This document shows positions 1 through 10,575 of a stretch of DNA of 64,000 bases, one piece after another (the first letter of the stretch is position 1; each line of letters begins with the position of its first letter). The notes under the pieces are model-generated. The model had not been told where the DNA came from, ran no database searches, and worked only from the letters and a program-made list of their open reading frames with translations. The stretch is from Capsicum annuum. Taxonomy: Eukaryota > Streptophyta > Magnoliopsida > Solanales > Solanaceae. The DNA lies in the NCBI RefSeq assembly GCF_002878395.1, contig NC_061115.1, positions 211,470,333-211,534,332 on the forward strand. Direction: 5' to 3'. The position numbers were made by a program, and so were the translations under genes.

Positions 1-3000
1 CCATTTTTCAGGAGGGTCCTGAAGAAAAAGTAAAGTTCCATTTTTTAAGAGGGTCTTGAACAGAAAGTAAAATCCTATTTTTTAGGAGGGTCCTGAGCAA
101 AATGTAAAGTTCCATTTTTTAGGAGGGTCCTGAACATATAGTAAAATCCCATTTTTCAGGAGGGTCCAGAACAGAAAGTAAAATCCAACTTTATGGGAGA
201 GTCCTGAATAGAAAGCAAAATCGCATTTTTTAGGAAGGTACTGAACAGAAAGTAAAGTCCTATTTTTAGGAGGGTCCTGAATTGAAAGTAAAGTCGTATT
301 TTTCAGAAGGGTCCCGAAAAGAAAGTAAAGTCCTATTTTTAAGAAGGGTCCTGAACAGAAAGTAAAGTTCTATTTTTCAGGAGGGTCCTGAACAGAAAGT
401 AAAGTTCCATTTTTCAGGAGGGTCCTGAACAGATAGTAAAGTCCCATATTTCAGGAGGGTTCTAAATAGAAAGTAAATTCCTATTTTTTAGGAGGGTCCT
501 GAACAGAAAGGAAATTCCGATTTTTCAGGAGGGTCCTGAACAGAAAGTAAAATCCCATTTTTCACGAGGGTCCTGAATAATAAGTAAAACTTATTTTTCA
601 GGACGGTCCTGTACTGAAAGTGAAGTCCTATTCTTCAGTAGGGTCCTAAACAGAAAGTAAAGTCCCATTTTTCAGGAGGGTCTGGAACAGAAAGTAAATT
701 CAATTTTTAGTAGGGTCCTGAACATAAAGTAAAGTCCCATTTTTTAGGAGGGTCCTATACATATAACAATATCCCATTTTTACGAGGGTCCTGAACAGAA
801 AGTAAAGTCCTAATTTTTAGGAGGGTCTTGAACAGAAAGTAAAATCCCATTTTTCAGGAGGGTCCTGAACAGAAAGTAAATTCCCATTTTTCAAGAGGGT
901 CCTGAACAAAATGTAAAGTCCTATTTTTAAGAAGGGTCCTAAACAGAATGTAAAGTCCCATTTTTTAGGAAGGTCCTGAACAGAAAGTAGAGTCCCATTT
1001 TTCATGCATAGAAAGTAAAGTTCTATTTTTAGAAGGGTCTTGAATAGAAAGTAAATGCCTATTTTTTAGGAGGGTCCTGAATAGAAAGTAAAATCCCATT
1101 TTTCAAGAGGGTCCTGAACAAAAAGTAAAATCCTATTTTTCTGGAGGGTCCTGAACTGAAAGTGAAGTCCTATTTTTCAAATGGGTCCTAAACAGAAAGT
1201 AAAGTCCCATTTTTCAGAAGGGTCCTGAACAGAAAGTAAATTCCATTTTTAGGAGGGTCCTGAACATAAAGTAAAGTTCCATTTTTCAGGAGGGTCCGGA
1301 ACATATAGTAAAATTCCATTTTTAGGAGGATCCTGAACAGAAAGTAAAGTCCTATTTTTCAGGAGGGTCCTGAACAGAAAGTAAAATCCCATTTTTCAAA
1401 AGGGTCCTGAAAAGGAAGTAAAATCTAATTTTTTAGAAGGGTCCAGAACATAAAGTAAAGTCCCATTTTTTGGGAAGGTCTTGAACAGAAAGTAAAATCC
1501 CATTTTTTAGGAGGGTCCTGTGCAGGAAGTAAAGTCCGATTTTTCAGTAGGTCCTGAACAGAAAGTAAAGTCCCATTTTTCAGGAGGGTCTTGGACAGAG
1601 AGTAAAATCTCATTTTATAGGAGGGTCCTGAACAGAAACCAAAATCCTATTCTTCAGGAGGGTGGTGAACATAAAGTAACCTCCCATTTTTTAGAAAAGT
1701 CCTGAACAAAAATTAAAGTCCTATTTTTTTCAGGAGGGTCTTGAACAGAAAGTAATATCCCATTTTTCAAAAGGGTCCTAAAAAGAAAGTAAAATCCCAT
1801 TTTTCAGGAGGTTCTAGAACATAAAGTAAAGTCCCATTTTCTAGAGTGTCCTGAACAGAAAGTAAAAATCCCATTTTTTAGGAGGATCCTGAACATAAAG
1901 TAATGTCCCATTTTTCTGGAGGGTCCTGAACAGAAAGTAAAATTCCATTTTTCAGGAGGCTCCTGAACAGAAAGTAAAATCCTATTTTCCAGGAGGGTCC
2001 TAAACAGAAAATAAAGTCCCACTTTTTAGGAGGGTCTTGAACAGAAAGTAAAGTCCTTTTTTTTAGGAAGATCCTGAACAAAAAGTAAAGTCCCCTTTTT
2101 GCAAATGGTCCTGAACAGAAAGTAAAGTTCCATTTTTCAGGAGGGTCCTGAACAGAAAATAAAATCCTATTTTCAGGAGGGTCCTGAACAGAAAGTAAAG
2201 TCCCGTTTTTTAAGAGGGTCCTGAACACAAAGTAAAGTCCTATTTTTTAGGAGGGTCCTGAACAGAAAGTAAAATCCCATTTTTCATGAGGGTGTTGAAC
2301 AGAAAGTAATATCCTATTCTTTAAGAGGGTCGTGAACTTAAAGTAACCTTCCAATTTTCAGGAGGGTCCTGAAGAGAAAGTAAAGTCCCATTTTTCAAGA
2401 GGGTCCTGAACTGAAAGTAAAATCCCATTTTTCAGAAGGGTCCTGAACAGAAAGTTAAATTCCATTTTTTTTGCAGGGTCTTGAACAGAAAGTAATGTTC
2501 TATTTTTCAGGAGGGTCCAGAGCAGAAAGTAAAGTCCCATTTTTTAGGAGGGTGTTGAACAGAATGTAAAGTCTTATTTTTCGGGAGTGTCCTGAACAGA
2601 AAGTAAATTCCTATTTTTCTGAAGGGTCCTGAACAGGAAGTAAATTCCAATTTTCATGGGGTCCTGAACATAAACTAAAGTTCCATTTTTCAGGAGGGTT
2701 CTGAACAGAAAGTAAAATCCCATTTTTTAGGAGGGTTTTGACCAGAAAGTAAAATCCTATTTTTCAGTAGTATCCTAAACAGAAAGTAATATCCTATTTT
2801 TCAGGATTGTCCTGAACAAAAATAAAATTCCATTTATTAGGAGGGTCCTGAACAGAGAGTAAAATCTCATTTTTCAGGAGGGTCCTGAACAGAAAGTAAA
2901 ATATCATTTTTCAGAAGTGTCCTGAACCAAAAGTAATGTCCCATTTTTCAGGAGGGTCCTGAATAGATAGTAAAATCTCATTTTTCTGATGGGTCCTGAA

Positions 3001-3686
3001 CAGAAAGTGAAATTCTATTTTTCTAGATGGTCCTGAACAGAAGTAAAATCCCATTTTTTGGGATGTTCCTCAACAGAAAGTAAAATCTCATTTTTCTGGA
3101 GGGTCGTGCACAAAAGTAAAATCCCATTTTTCAGGCGGGTCCTGAACAAAAGTAAAATCCCATTTTTCTGGAGGGTCCTGAACAGAAAGTAAAATCCTAT
3201 TTTTCAGGAGGGTCCTGAACAAAAAGTAAAATACCATTTTTGAGGAGTGTTCTGAACAAAAAGTAAAATCGCATTTTTGTGGAGGGTCCTGAACAAAAAG
3301 TAAAATCCCATTTTTTAGGAGGGTCCTGAATAGAAAGTAAAATCCCATTTTTCAGGAAGTTCCTGAATAGAAAGTAAAGTACCATTTTTTAGGAGGGTCC
3401 TAAATAGAAAGTAAAATCCCATTTTTCAAGAGGGTCCTGAACAGATAGTAAAGTCCCATTTTTTTAGGAGGGTACTGAAGAGAAAGTAAAATCCCATTTT
3501 TCTGGAGGGTCCTGTACAGAAAGTAAATTCCCATTTTTCAGGAGGGTCCTAAACAGAAATTAAAGTCCTATTTTTCAGGAGGGACCTGAATAGAAATTAA
3601 AATCCCTTTTTTCAGTAGGGTAAAGTAAATTCCCATTTTTTAGGAGGGTCCTGAGTAGAAAGTAAAATCTCATTTTTTAGGAGGTT
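1..3686. repeat. 37-bp tandem repeat array (about 98 copies) in an LTR U3
   Basis: The stretch is a head-to-tail array of a unit close to CCATTTTTCAGGAGGGTCC followed by TGAACAGAAAGTAAAGTC. Units are mostly 37 bp with 1-2 bp indels and scattered substitutions, so copies are diverged. The array stops abruptly about 27 bp before a TATA box and continues into sequence homologous to another LTR copy at 5830-6965, so I place it in the promoter-proximal U3 of an Ogre-like LTR. It runs off the left window edge, so its full length is unknown. ORFs of 60-116 codons on the minus strand are periodic by-products: 37 is not a multiple of 3, so three units make one 37-codon period. Confidence 0.93.
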
Positions 3687-3712
3687 CATTCTTTCTTTAT
3701 CTTCTTCTCCAC

Positions 3713-3719
3713 TATAAAA
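3713..3719 (+). promoter_or_regulatory. TATA box of an Ogre-like LTR
   Basis: TATAAAA lies directly downstream of the 37-bp array, in a pyrimidine-rich context (CTTCTTCTCC before it), and is followed by a purine-rich leader with many AAGAAG and GAGAGA runs. This is the usual U3/R layout of a plant LTR promoter. Transcription would run rightwards. The assignment is from layout only. Confidence 0.55.
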
Positions 3720-3820
3720 ACAATCACCAGATTATCTTCCTCACAAGAAGAACAAAAAAAACTGAAGAAGAGAAGAGAGAATCACACGAGACAGAAAAAA
3801 CTTAAGAGAGAAATAGTATC

Positions 3821-3950
3821 ATGAATAGTGTTGTAAACAGTACCATGAACAGTGTTATGAACAGTACCATGAACAGTTTGTGAATAGTACTATGAACAGT
3901 GTTGTGAACAGTACCATGAATAGTGCTGTTAACAGTACCATGAACAGTGT
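3821..3950 (+). repeat. 24-bp minisatellite just downstream of the TATA box
   Basis: About 5.4 copies of a 24-bp unit close to ATGAACAGTGTTGTGAACAG plus TACC, itself built of two related 12-bp halves (GTGTTGTGAACA and GTACCATGAACA). One copy is 23 bp. The core TGAACAG also occurs in the 37-bp units of the upstream array, so the two repeats may be related by descent; that is inference. Confidence 0.85.
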
Positions 3951-4985
3951 CGATTTTAGAGTTTGATTGGATTTATGGAGCTTCAATTTTGTGTCAAATT
4001 TTTCAATACGGAGTTGGAGTTCGTCATTGTTGAGGTCCTATTTGGAATTTTATAGTCCGGGATTTCTTGATTTTATTATCAACAAAATCGATTCTTCAAA
4101 GGTCCATCTCTCAACTTTACTTTTTTATTATATCGAATTTGGTTAATATCATGATTTTGTGGTTCGGTTTTGAATATTTCAAGTAAAATGTTATTTGTTA
4201 TTGTGGATATGAATGATTGGTATGCTTAAATGTTTGAATCTTCATTGGGGTATGTGCTGTTGGTTTTGGATTTTTAAAAGTGATTTGATAGTCGAACTGG
4301 TTTAATAATGTGGTTAAAAATAGATTTGGAGGATGAAATTGAGAAATTGATAAAGAAGTTGAATTTAGATTAACTTTGGTTTATTGTTGTTTTGTTTAAT
4401 TCGTAATGAGCATGAATATTGTTGGAATCTGATAAAATTATGATATGTTAAAATGGATAGGCGAATGTTGGTTCGGGTAGGCAAAAACTTAGGAATAAGT
4501 TTTCTTGTTGAATGTTTGAATGTGAAATTTGAGTTGAAAGGTTTGGTTTTAGTTCTTGAATTTGGAAATGTATTCATTTAATTAGGGAATGCCCCACGAT
4601 CACTTGTATTTATTCATCGGGGAATGCCCTGAAGTATTTTGTATTTGGAGGACGTTCGTGATGAAGGCTTGAGGCATCGGGTAGCATGGGAGCGTAGTAT
4701 AAAATTAGTGTAGGGTAGAATAGGATTTACATTTTCGCATTTTTTTTCTATTTTGGACTGTATAATTGGACTGTACATTGTTTTTGGATTTGTTTTCTTG
4801 ATTGATCATTTTATTTATGTTTGATGTGGTTTATAAATTCATAGTGTCCAAATTATCCGATATACTCCACCAAGCGACCGTGGTCGAACCACGGGATCGA
4901 GGGGTGCCTAACACCTTTCCCTCGGTCAACAGAATTCCTTATCCAGAATCTCTGTTCGCGGATCAATTTTATAGACTCATCCCGT

Positions 4986-5829
4986 GTGATAGTTCCTTCA
5001 CAAAAGGACAAAAAATAACAAACTTCGAAAAACTTTTTCCACCTGCCTCACCACCCCACCCTACCTCAACCTTATCCCACTCACAATTTATAGCTCACAC
5101 ATAATATTTCCATGGGAATTTTCTTTTGGCTTCTTGTTCAATCACAACATATACATTCCAATATAACAAAAAGGAAGGGCCCCACAGAATATACCTATCA
5201 CTCCCTTTTTCCATTTTATATACATACAAGAAAAACACAAAAAGAAGACTCTCGACTCATCCTCACATTAAAATAACACACACAGACCCATTTTTTTTAT
5301 TCAAAGGGAACATATACACAGATGATATCATCTTTCCTTTTCCCCAACCATAAAACACCCTATAATACCACACAACAATCCACTAGATAGCACATATACA
5401 CTTAATGGGATAGAGAATCGAGAGTGAACTATGGGAAGAGATCAATAGATAGAAACATAGGGAGAAAGAGAGAAAGAAAGGGAAATTGAGAAAGGAGAGA
5501 AAGAGAAAATGGGTTGGCCGAACTGTGGTCGGCGAGCTCTTCATTGGAAATCCATCGAGTCGCTGCCAGTTACTCCAATGACCACTGTTGGGTCACTACT
5601 ATGGCGAAACCCATCTGGGAACAACACTTCTAGCTTGACGTCGAGTAGGTAGTCTTCCTCCTCGTTTCTAGTTCGAACTCACCTGAGAACAAATGGAATA
5701 GATCGGTGCATCTCGAGTGTTGGAAATGCAAATGGGTAGACAAAGGTCGGGGTTTATTTATAGTTAAGTCATGATTCGGGAGGTCCATACTGAGTTTGCT
5801 CTAGCTTATTTAAATCTGTCTATTTGGTC
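4986..5829 (+). other. Leader-like non-coding stretch upstream of LTR copy 2
   Basis: No recognisable gene. It has A-rich and pyrimidine-rich stretches, a purine run of GAGAAAGAGAGAAAG type at 5458-5507, then an ATG at 5508 opening a 47-codon reading frame (stop 5649-5651) that resembles no family I know. By position it would be the U3/R/leader part of the second Ogre-like LTR, but unlike copy 1 it has no 37-bp array. The short ORF may be a leader uORF or chance. Confidence 0.35.
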
Positions 5830-6965
5830 TTCCTATATTCCAGTTGGTTCATTCGTTGTTGAGGCTCGATTTGAGGTCCTGGATGCGATTCTATTCGAAA
5901 AAATCAATTATTCGAAATAAAGCATCAAATTAAGGTCCATTTCCTTAACCCATCACTTTCTCTTCATGTTAATTGGTTGAATTGATTATGGTTATGTGTT
6001 TGTTGATTGAGATTGTTTGATTTGGTTGATATTCATATGCTTGACGATTGAGATAGTGTGTTTCGTGATGCCTGAAGTCGAATAATTAATCATGACATGA
6101 ATTAATGTTAGTAGGAGTTAGGATAATCTGTGTAAAATTGTCATATAAAAGGGGAGTTGGGGGCGGTAATGATTTAAATTGGTAAAGATGAATGTCGGAT
6201 TAATTTAGATTCATTGATGTTTGTTTGTTGCAAAAATAGGCGTTGAATTTGCCAAGTTTGACTACATTAAATAGCTAAAGAGTAGGTTTGGGTAGGCAAA
6301 AGTAGGGCTTATGATTTTGAATGATAAAAAATGTTTGTTGAGTGGTTTTGATTTTATGAATTCAATTCAAGTGTATTTAGCCGGGGAATACCCCGAAGAT
6401 TGATGTATTTATTCACCGGGGAATGCCTCGACGTATTATGTACTCAGAGGACGTCTGTGATGAAGGCCCGAGGCATCGGGTAAAGCATTGGAGCGTAGTG
6501 TAGGACTAGTGTAGGCTAGCATAGGTTTATATTTTCGCATTTTTTATTTTGGACTGTATAACTGGACTGGACACTAAATTTTGGATTGTTTTGTTTTGTT
6601 TGCTTGATTGATTGCTTTGTATGTTTTGTGTGGTTTATACCTTCGTAGTGTCAAATTAGCCGATATTTCTCCACCAAGAAACCGTGGTCGAACCACAGGA
6701 TCGAGGGGTGCCTAACACCTTCCCCTCGATCAACAGAATTCCTTAGTCAGAATCTCTGTTTGCGGATCTATTTAAAAGAGTTAAAACAGTTTTGAAAAAG
6801 GATTCCTAAAGGTGACTTGGCACAACGAACTATGCCAAGTGGCGACTCTAAGTTTAAATGTAAATAATCCTTTTCGATTCTTTTTTATTTTTTGTCACTT
6901 TAATAATAAAACCCTTTCGAACTTAAAATCAAATCTTTTGGAGTTATAAATAAGGGGTGTGACAC
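5830..6965 (+). mobile_element. Ogre-like LTR copy 2, ending GTGTGACAC
   Basis: Head-to-tail partner of the LTR at 3691-4985. After the shared TCAACAGAATTCC block it continues with AAGGTGACTTGGCAC, GTGGCGACTCTAAG and an AT-rich tail ending TAAGGGGTGTGACAC at 6965, the same end seen at 32443-32450 and 49721-49732. No primer-binding site follows (the next bases are a T run and unrelated GT-rich DNA), so it is a 3' LTR, a solo LTR or a truncated copy. Confidence 0.72.
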
Positions 6966-7287
6966 TTTTTTTCTTTATAGATGAGAAATGTGACGAGGGG
7001 GGGTTCCATGGTTAGGTAGGGTAGGAAGGTATTGGGTGGTGAGGTGTTGTCTTTTAATTGGAGGGGTAGAGGTTAGGTGTCCATTGTTGATTGGATGGGT
7101 TGTTGGAATATTAGAATGAGACAAAGTTTGTTATGACTTGTTATTTGGATAAAACAAAACAAAAATAAATGCATAAATAAGTAAAAGATGAGGTGTTTAT
7201 TTTCTTGGGAAAAATTATAAAAATGAGGTTAAATCCTGTGATATCGGAATAAGAAATATTTTTGACGGGGTAAAATTACGTGTCTAC
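6966..7287 (-). mobile_element. Minus-strand LTR start (TGTAGACACG terminus)
   Basis: Read on the minus strand, 7287 begins TGTAGACACGTAATTTTACC, closely related to the plus-strand start TGTAGACACGTGATTTTTGA at 9342. I read both as 5' ends of Ogre-like LTRs in opposite orientation. The rest, about 300 bp, is GT-rich to AT-rich and non-coding. Confidence 0.45.
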
Positions 7288-9341
7288 ACTACTTTGACGC
7301 AACATAGTAAAAATTCATCAAGCACCTTTACACTTTTTTTTAATTAATATTATTATCATTATTGGGTTATTAATAAAACTTTCACGTACAATTTCAGCCC
7401 ACCAAAAGCAAGAAGAAGCAAGCAAAATCAGCGACACACTAAGGGTAGTGACTCATTGCTTAGTACAAAATGAGTTAAATGTTGTCATGAGGCAGCTTTT
7501 GATTAAATTCTTAAAAGATATTATTTGTCCTAGCTAACATTTTTATGCCCTTTCGGTTAGAGCGGAACATCAACCTTGTCTAGGAAGTCATAATCTTTAT
7601 GTTGCGCATCCATGATTGATAAACATGCTAATGCAACAACATTTTGAATAATTGGTTTGCCCTGTTCCACTTTTGAAGCCCTTAATAAATACTTAGAACA
7701 CTTCTTTGTATGAGGTGTCAACACAATCTATGGCGTATTTCACTGAGAACTGTCTCGATCCAAAAGTTTAAGTCATAATGGTGGCTATCCCATTTCCGTC
7801 TTAATAGATGAGCCAAAAACCCATAACAGATAGGAAATATGAGGAAAGAAGAAGTAAAATGATATAAGATTTCAAGAACAAAGTCAGGCCATAGTAATCA
7901 TAATCCAAAGCATAAATAAAAATACAATCAAATTTCAAAACTCGGTATCATAAGTATAAAAGAACCCAAAGCAATTCAAAATTTGAAAATATATCTCTAT
8001 CTCTGTATACAAGTAAAGACATAAAAGATTGATAGAAACTGGGACAAGGCTCCAAACGAGGAACTCACCAGGTACTCCAAAAATCAACTACCACTATCCA
8101 AATAACTACTGCAACTCTTACTCAAACTAGAATCTGCACCAAAATGGCACAATAGGAGTAAGTACGACCCACTTGTACTCAGTAGATATTATAGGTCGCT
8201 TGATCGAGTAATTAGAAAATAATACAAGTAAAAGATACTATCAGCGCGTCACCTACAAACAGAAAATTTCCTAAATGATAGTTCACACCGTCTCCACTAA
8301 TAGATCTAAATATACACACAATAAAGGAAACTACACACAAAATATAACTAAGAAAAACTAATTACACGACAACAAACACATAAGAAAAATACAACAATGT
8401 AATGCAATGCAGGATGACGTGATGGTGATTAATGAAAGCCATCACATGGCTTTTCTCTTACATCTTTTGAGCCTCAATGCTTTAAGATGATATCCATGGG
8501 AGTTTCCTAATTCGTTTACTTTATCATAACTCAATTCACCTCAGCGGCTAGTGTTTACGGACCAAGAATTTGATAAGTTATCTCATTTTCTTTTAAAATA
8601 TCAATGGTACCAGTATCTCATTAGTGTGTAAGTATGAAATGAGAATGGTATGCTCACAACCAATTAGTATGAAGATAATAATTAATCCAATTCAAGTATA
8701 AGTATCACGACTCAATTCTGGGAGTCGCGATGGAACCTACTTTAACCCATTAGTAAGTAAGTCAAACCATAACTCAAAACATCAAGTAATGGTTAAGTAA
8801 TGGACTAATTGGAGTAAAGTATAAGAAATATCGATGATAAGCATACAACAAGATTGTAAGTAGTAGATGTACAAGTATAACAATACAAATATCAAATGAG
8901 AGAGAGAGAGAGTAAAACAATATTCCATGACATAGTAAGGTTGGTACAAGAGCCACTCTATGAAAATAAGAGTACTAAATAGTACAAAACATACAACTAG
9001 TCTCGAAAGTAAATATTGTCATAAAATAAGAGAAGAAGAGTGGATCAGCTTCAGCTCTTAAAGTTCACTCTATCTTCAAATTCTAAAAGCAAGCTGGATA
9101 AAAATGTGAGTAAAGATTATTTGTACTCAAATCTGCATCAGAAGAAGATGCAAAACTATAGCATGACTACCAAAACACTGAATACTCAACAGACATCATT
9201 GATCGACTGATCTAAATCATAATAAAAATATAATAAAATGCAAGAAAGTAACATAAATTCATGGATAAAGACAATATCTAGAATACTTCTTCAAATGTGG
9301 GAATAAGAAATAAACAAGCATAGTAAACAAATCAAAATATT
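7288..9341. other. Degenerate LTR-like non-coding DNA
   Basis: No gene is seen. From about 7750 to 9060 the style (GGGACAAGGCTCCAAACGAG, AACTCACCAGGTACTCC, short AT-rich clauses with CATAAGTAT runs) resembles the minus-strand LTRs at 33196-38657 and 55584-57625, so it is probably an old Gypsy-type LTR fragment. A (GA)n run sits at about 8896-8911. I could not place either end. Confidence 0.4.
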
Positions 9342-9702
9342 TGTAGACACGTGATTTTTGACCCTCCCCGAATTTTAGCCTATTTTTTGGTATTAAATAT
9401 TTATATTTTTGTCCAATATTTATTTTAGTTCTTATTTTATTTTATTATAAATTTTAGTTAAAAATAAATAAATAATTAAGTTATGTTTTTTGGATTTTTT
9501 TTAATAATACAAAAAAGAGAGAGAAGAAAATTTTCAAAAAAATATATTTCTCTTTTTATTTTAATATACTAGCAGTTTAAGTATTACCTTAATTATATTT
9601 ATTTTTGGCTATTTGTAAACTTTGATTGTATTTTCTTAAATATACAAATTAATTATTTAATATTATTTTATTATTTTATATATATATATATATATATTTA
9701 TT

Positions 9703-9745
<43 letters not shown>

Positions 9746-9780
9746 AATTAAAAAAATACATTATTCTAGTACAACTATCC
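9342..9780 (+). mobile_element. LTR start fragment followed by AT microsatellite
   Basis: It starts TGTAGACACGTGATTTTTGA and is the plus-strand counterpart of the inverted terminus at 7287. The following 400 bp are very AT-rich. An (AT)n microsatellite, interrupted once, spans 9677-9742. No coding capacity. Confidence 0.42.
9677..9742. repeat. (AT)n microsatellite
   Basis: Two pure TA runs are separated by about 13 bp of T-rich sequence. Confidence 0.95.
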
Positions 9781-10575
9781 AACCTCCTACCCCTAATAAT
9801 TCTCTCTCAACTGCCTCCTCTTCCCCTTTTTAAGGGGGCAAGTTGGCCAAAAAGGCTCTTTTGAAAATTATTTTATGGTTTATTAAAAAGTTGTGAAAAT
9901 TTTGACAAATACCCTTTTTAATCCCCATAACCACATATTTATCCAACTCAAAAAATTCACCCATAATGTTTTTAATACTACACTTTAACCCAATATTTCT
10001 AACTTAACAAATTCATCCCCAAGTTTTTAATAATACACTTCAACCCACTCCATCATCCATCATTATAAAATATCTAGGTTTCCAAAAATATAAAAAAATA
10101 AATTTAAAAGCTAAAAATATAAGGTGGTTCTTTCCCTCCAAAAAAAGCTCTGATTTCGGCATCCTTTTCGGCATTTTTTTCTAGCGATCAGCTCTAAATC
10201 AGTTCACAAACCTCATAAGCTCGTCCATTGCATCTATTTTATCCCATTAGTTTGTTATCTTCTCAAGCACACCTTCCTCCATTGTTAAAATGCTTTAAAT
10301 CAGTCACATCATTTAAAAACTCTTTAGAAGTATATTACAATAACTGAGGTGACTCTGAGTTTATTTCTCTATTCCATAAACCCAACGACCATTGATTAGA
10401 AGCAATATTTGCATTTTTAAGTTTCTATATGGATATTTGCGCAGTCATTGACCCGTCATTGTCATTCATCGACCGTGCATACATCCCGGCATAGATCCTA
10501 AGCTTAATCTACCGTCGACCAAAGGTTAATTCTAGGATATCTATTGCAGAATTTGTTCTAGTTGCAGGTGATTTC
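9781..10575 (+). other. Non-coding flank upstream of the Mutator-like transposase
   Basis: It is AT-rich, with ACTTTAACCC and ACTTCAACCC repeats at 9983-10040. From 10440 it becomes less AT-rich and shows CGACC/GTCGAC-rich clauses similar in style to 13900-14380, which suggests it belongs to the same Mutator-like element. I could not identify a terminal inverted repeat by eye. Confidence 0.35.

Larger units (their letters stand above)
3691..4985 (+). mobile_element. Ogre-like LTR copy 1, R/U5 part, 3' end truncated
   Basis: This stretch aligns by eye to 5830-6760. Both carry the paired GGGGAATGCC blocks, GAGGCATCGGGTA, CATTTTCGCATTTTTT, GGACTGTATAA, and then a block around GTGGTCGAACCAC, GATCGAGGGGTGCCTAACAC and TCAACAGAATTCC. 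The match stops near 4970-4985, before the GTGTGACAC end seen in copy 2, so copy 1 is 3'-truncated. The same terminal block recurs at 32200-32450 and 49490-49730. No coding capacity is seen. Confidence 0.75.

Noticed and set aside
817..3385. Minus-strand ORFs of 60-116 codons across the tandem array
   Set aside because: They are periodic translations of the 37-bp repeat; the peptide repeats every 37 residues and shifts frame with each unit indel. No sign of selection for coding.
1..3686. CRISPR-like array
   Set aside because: Repeats are contiguous without unique spacers, and the sequence is plant nuclear DNA.
4802..5353. Plus-strand ORFs of 100 and 75 codons
   Set aside because: The first begins in the LTR terminal block shared by four loci and runs into unrelated DNA; the second is low-complexity. 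No family resemblance.
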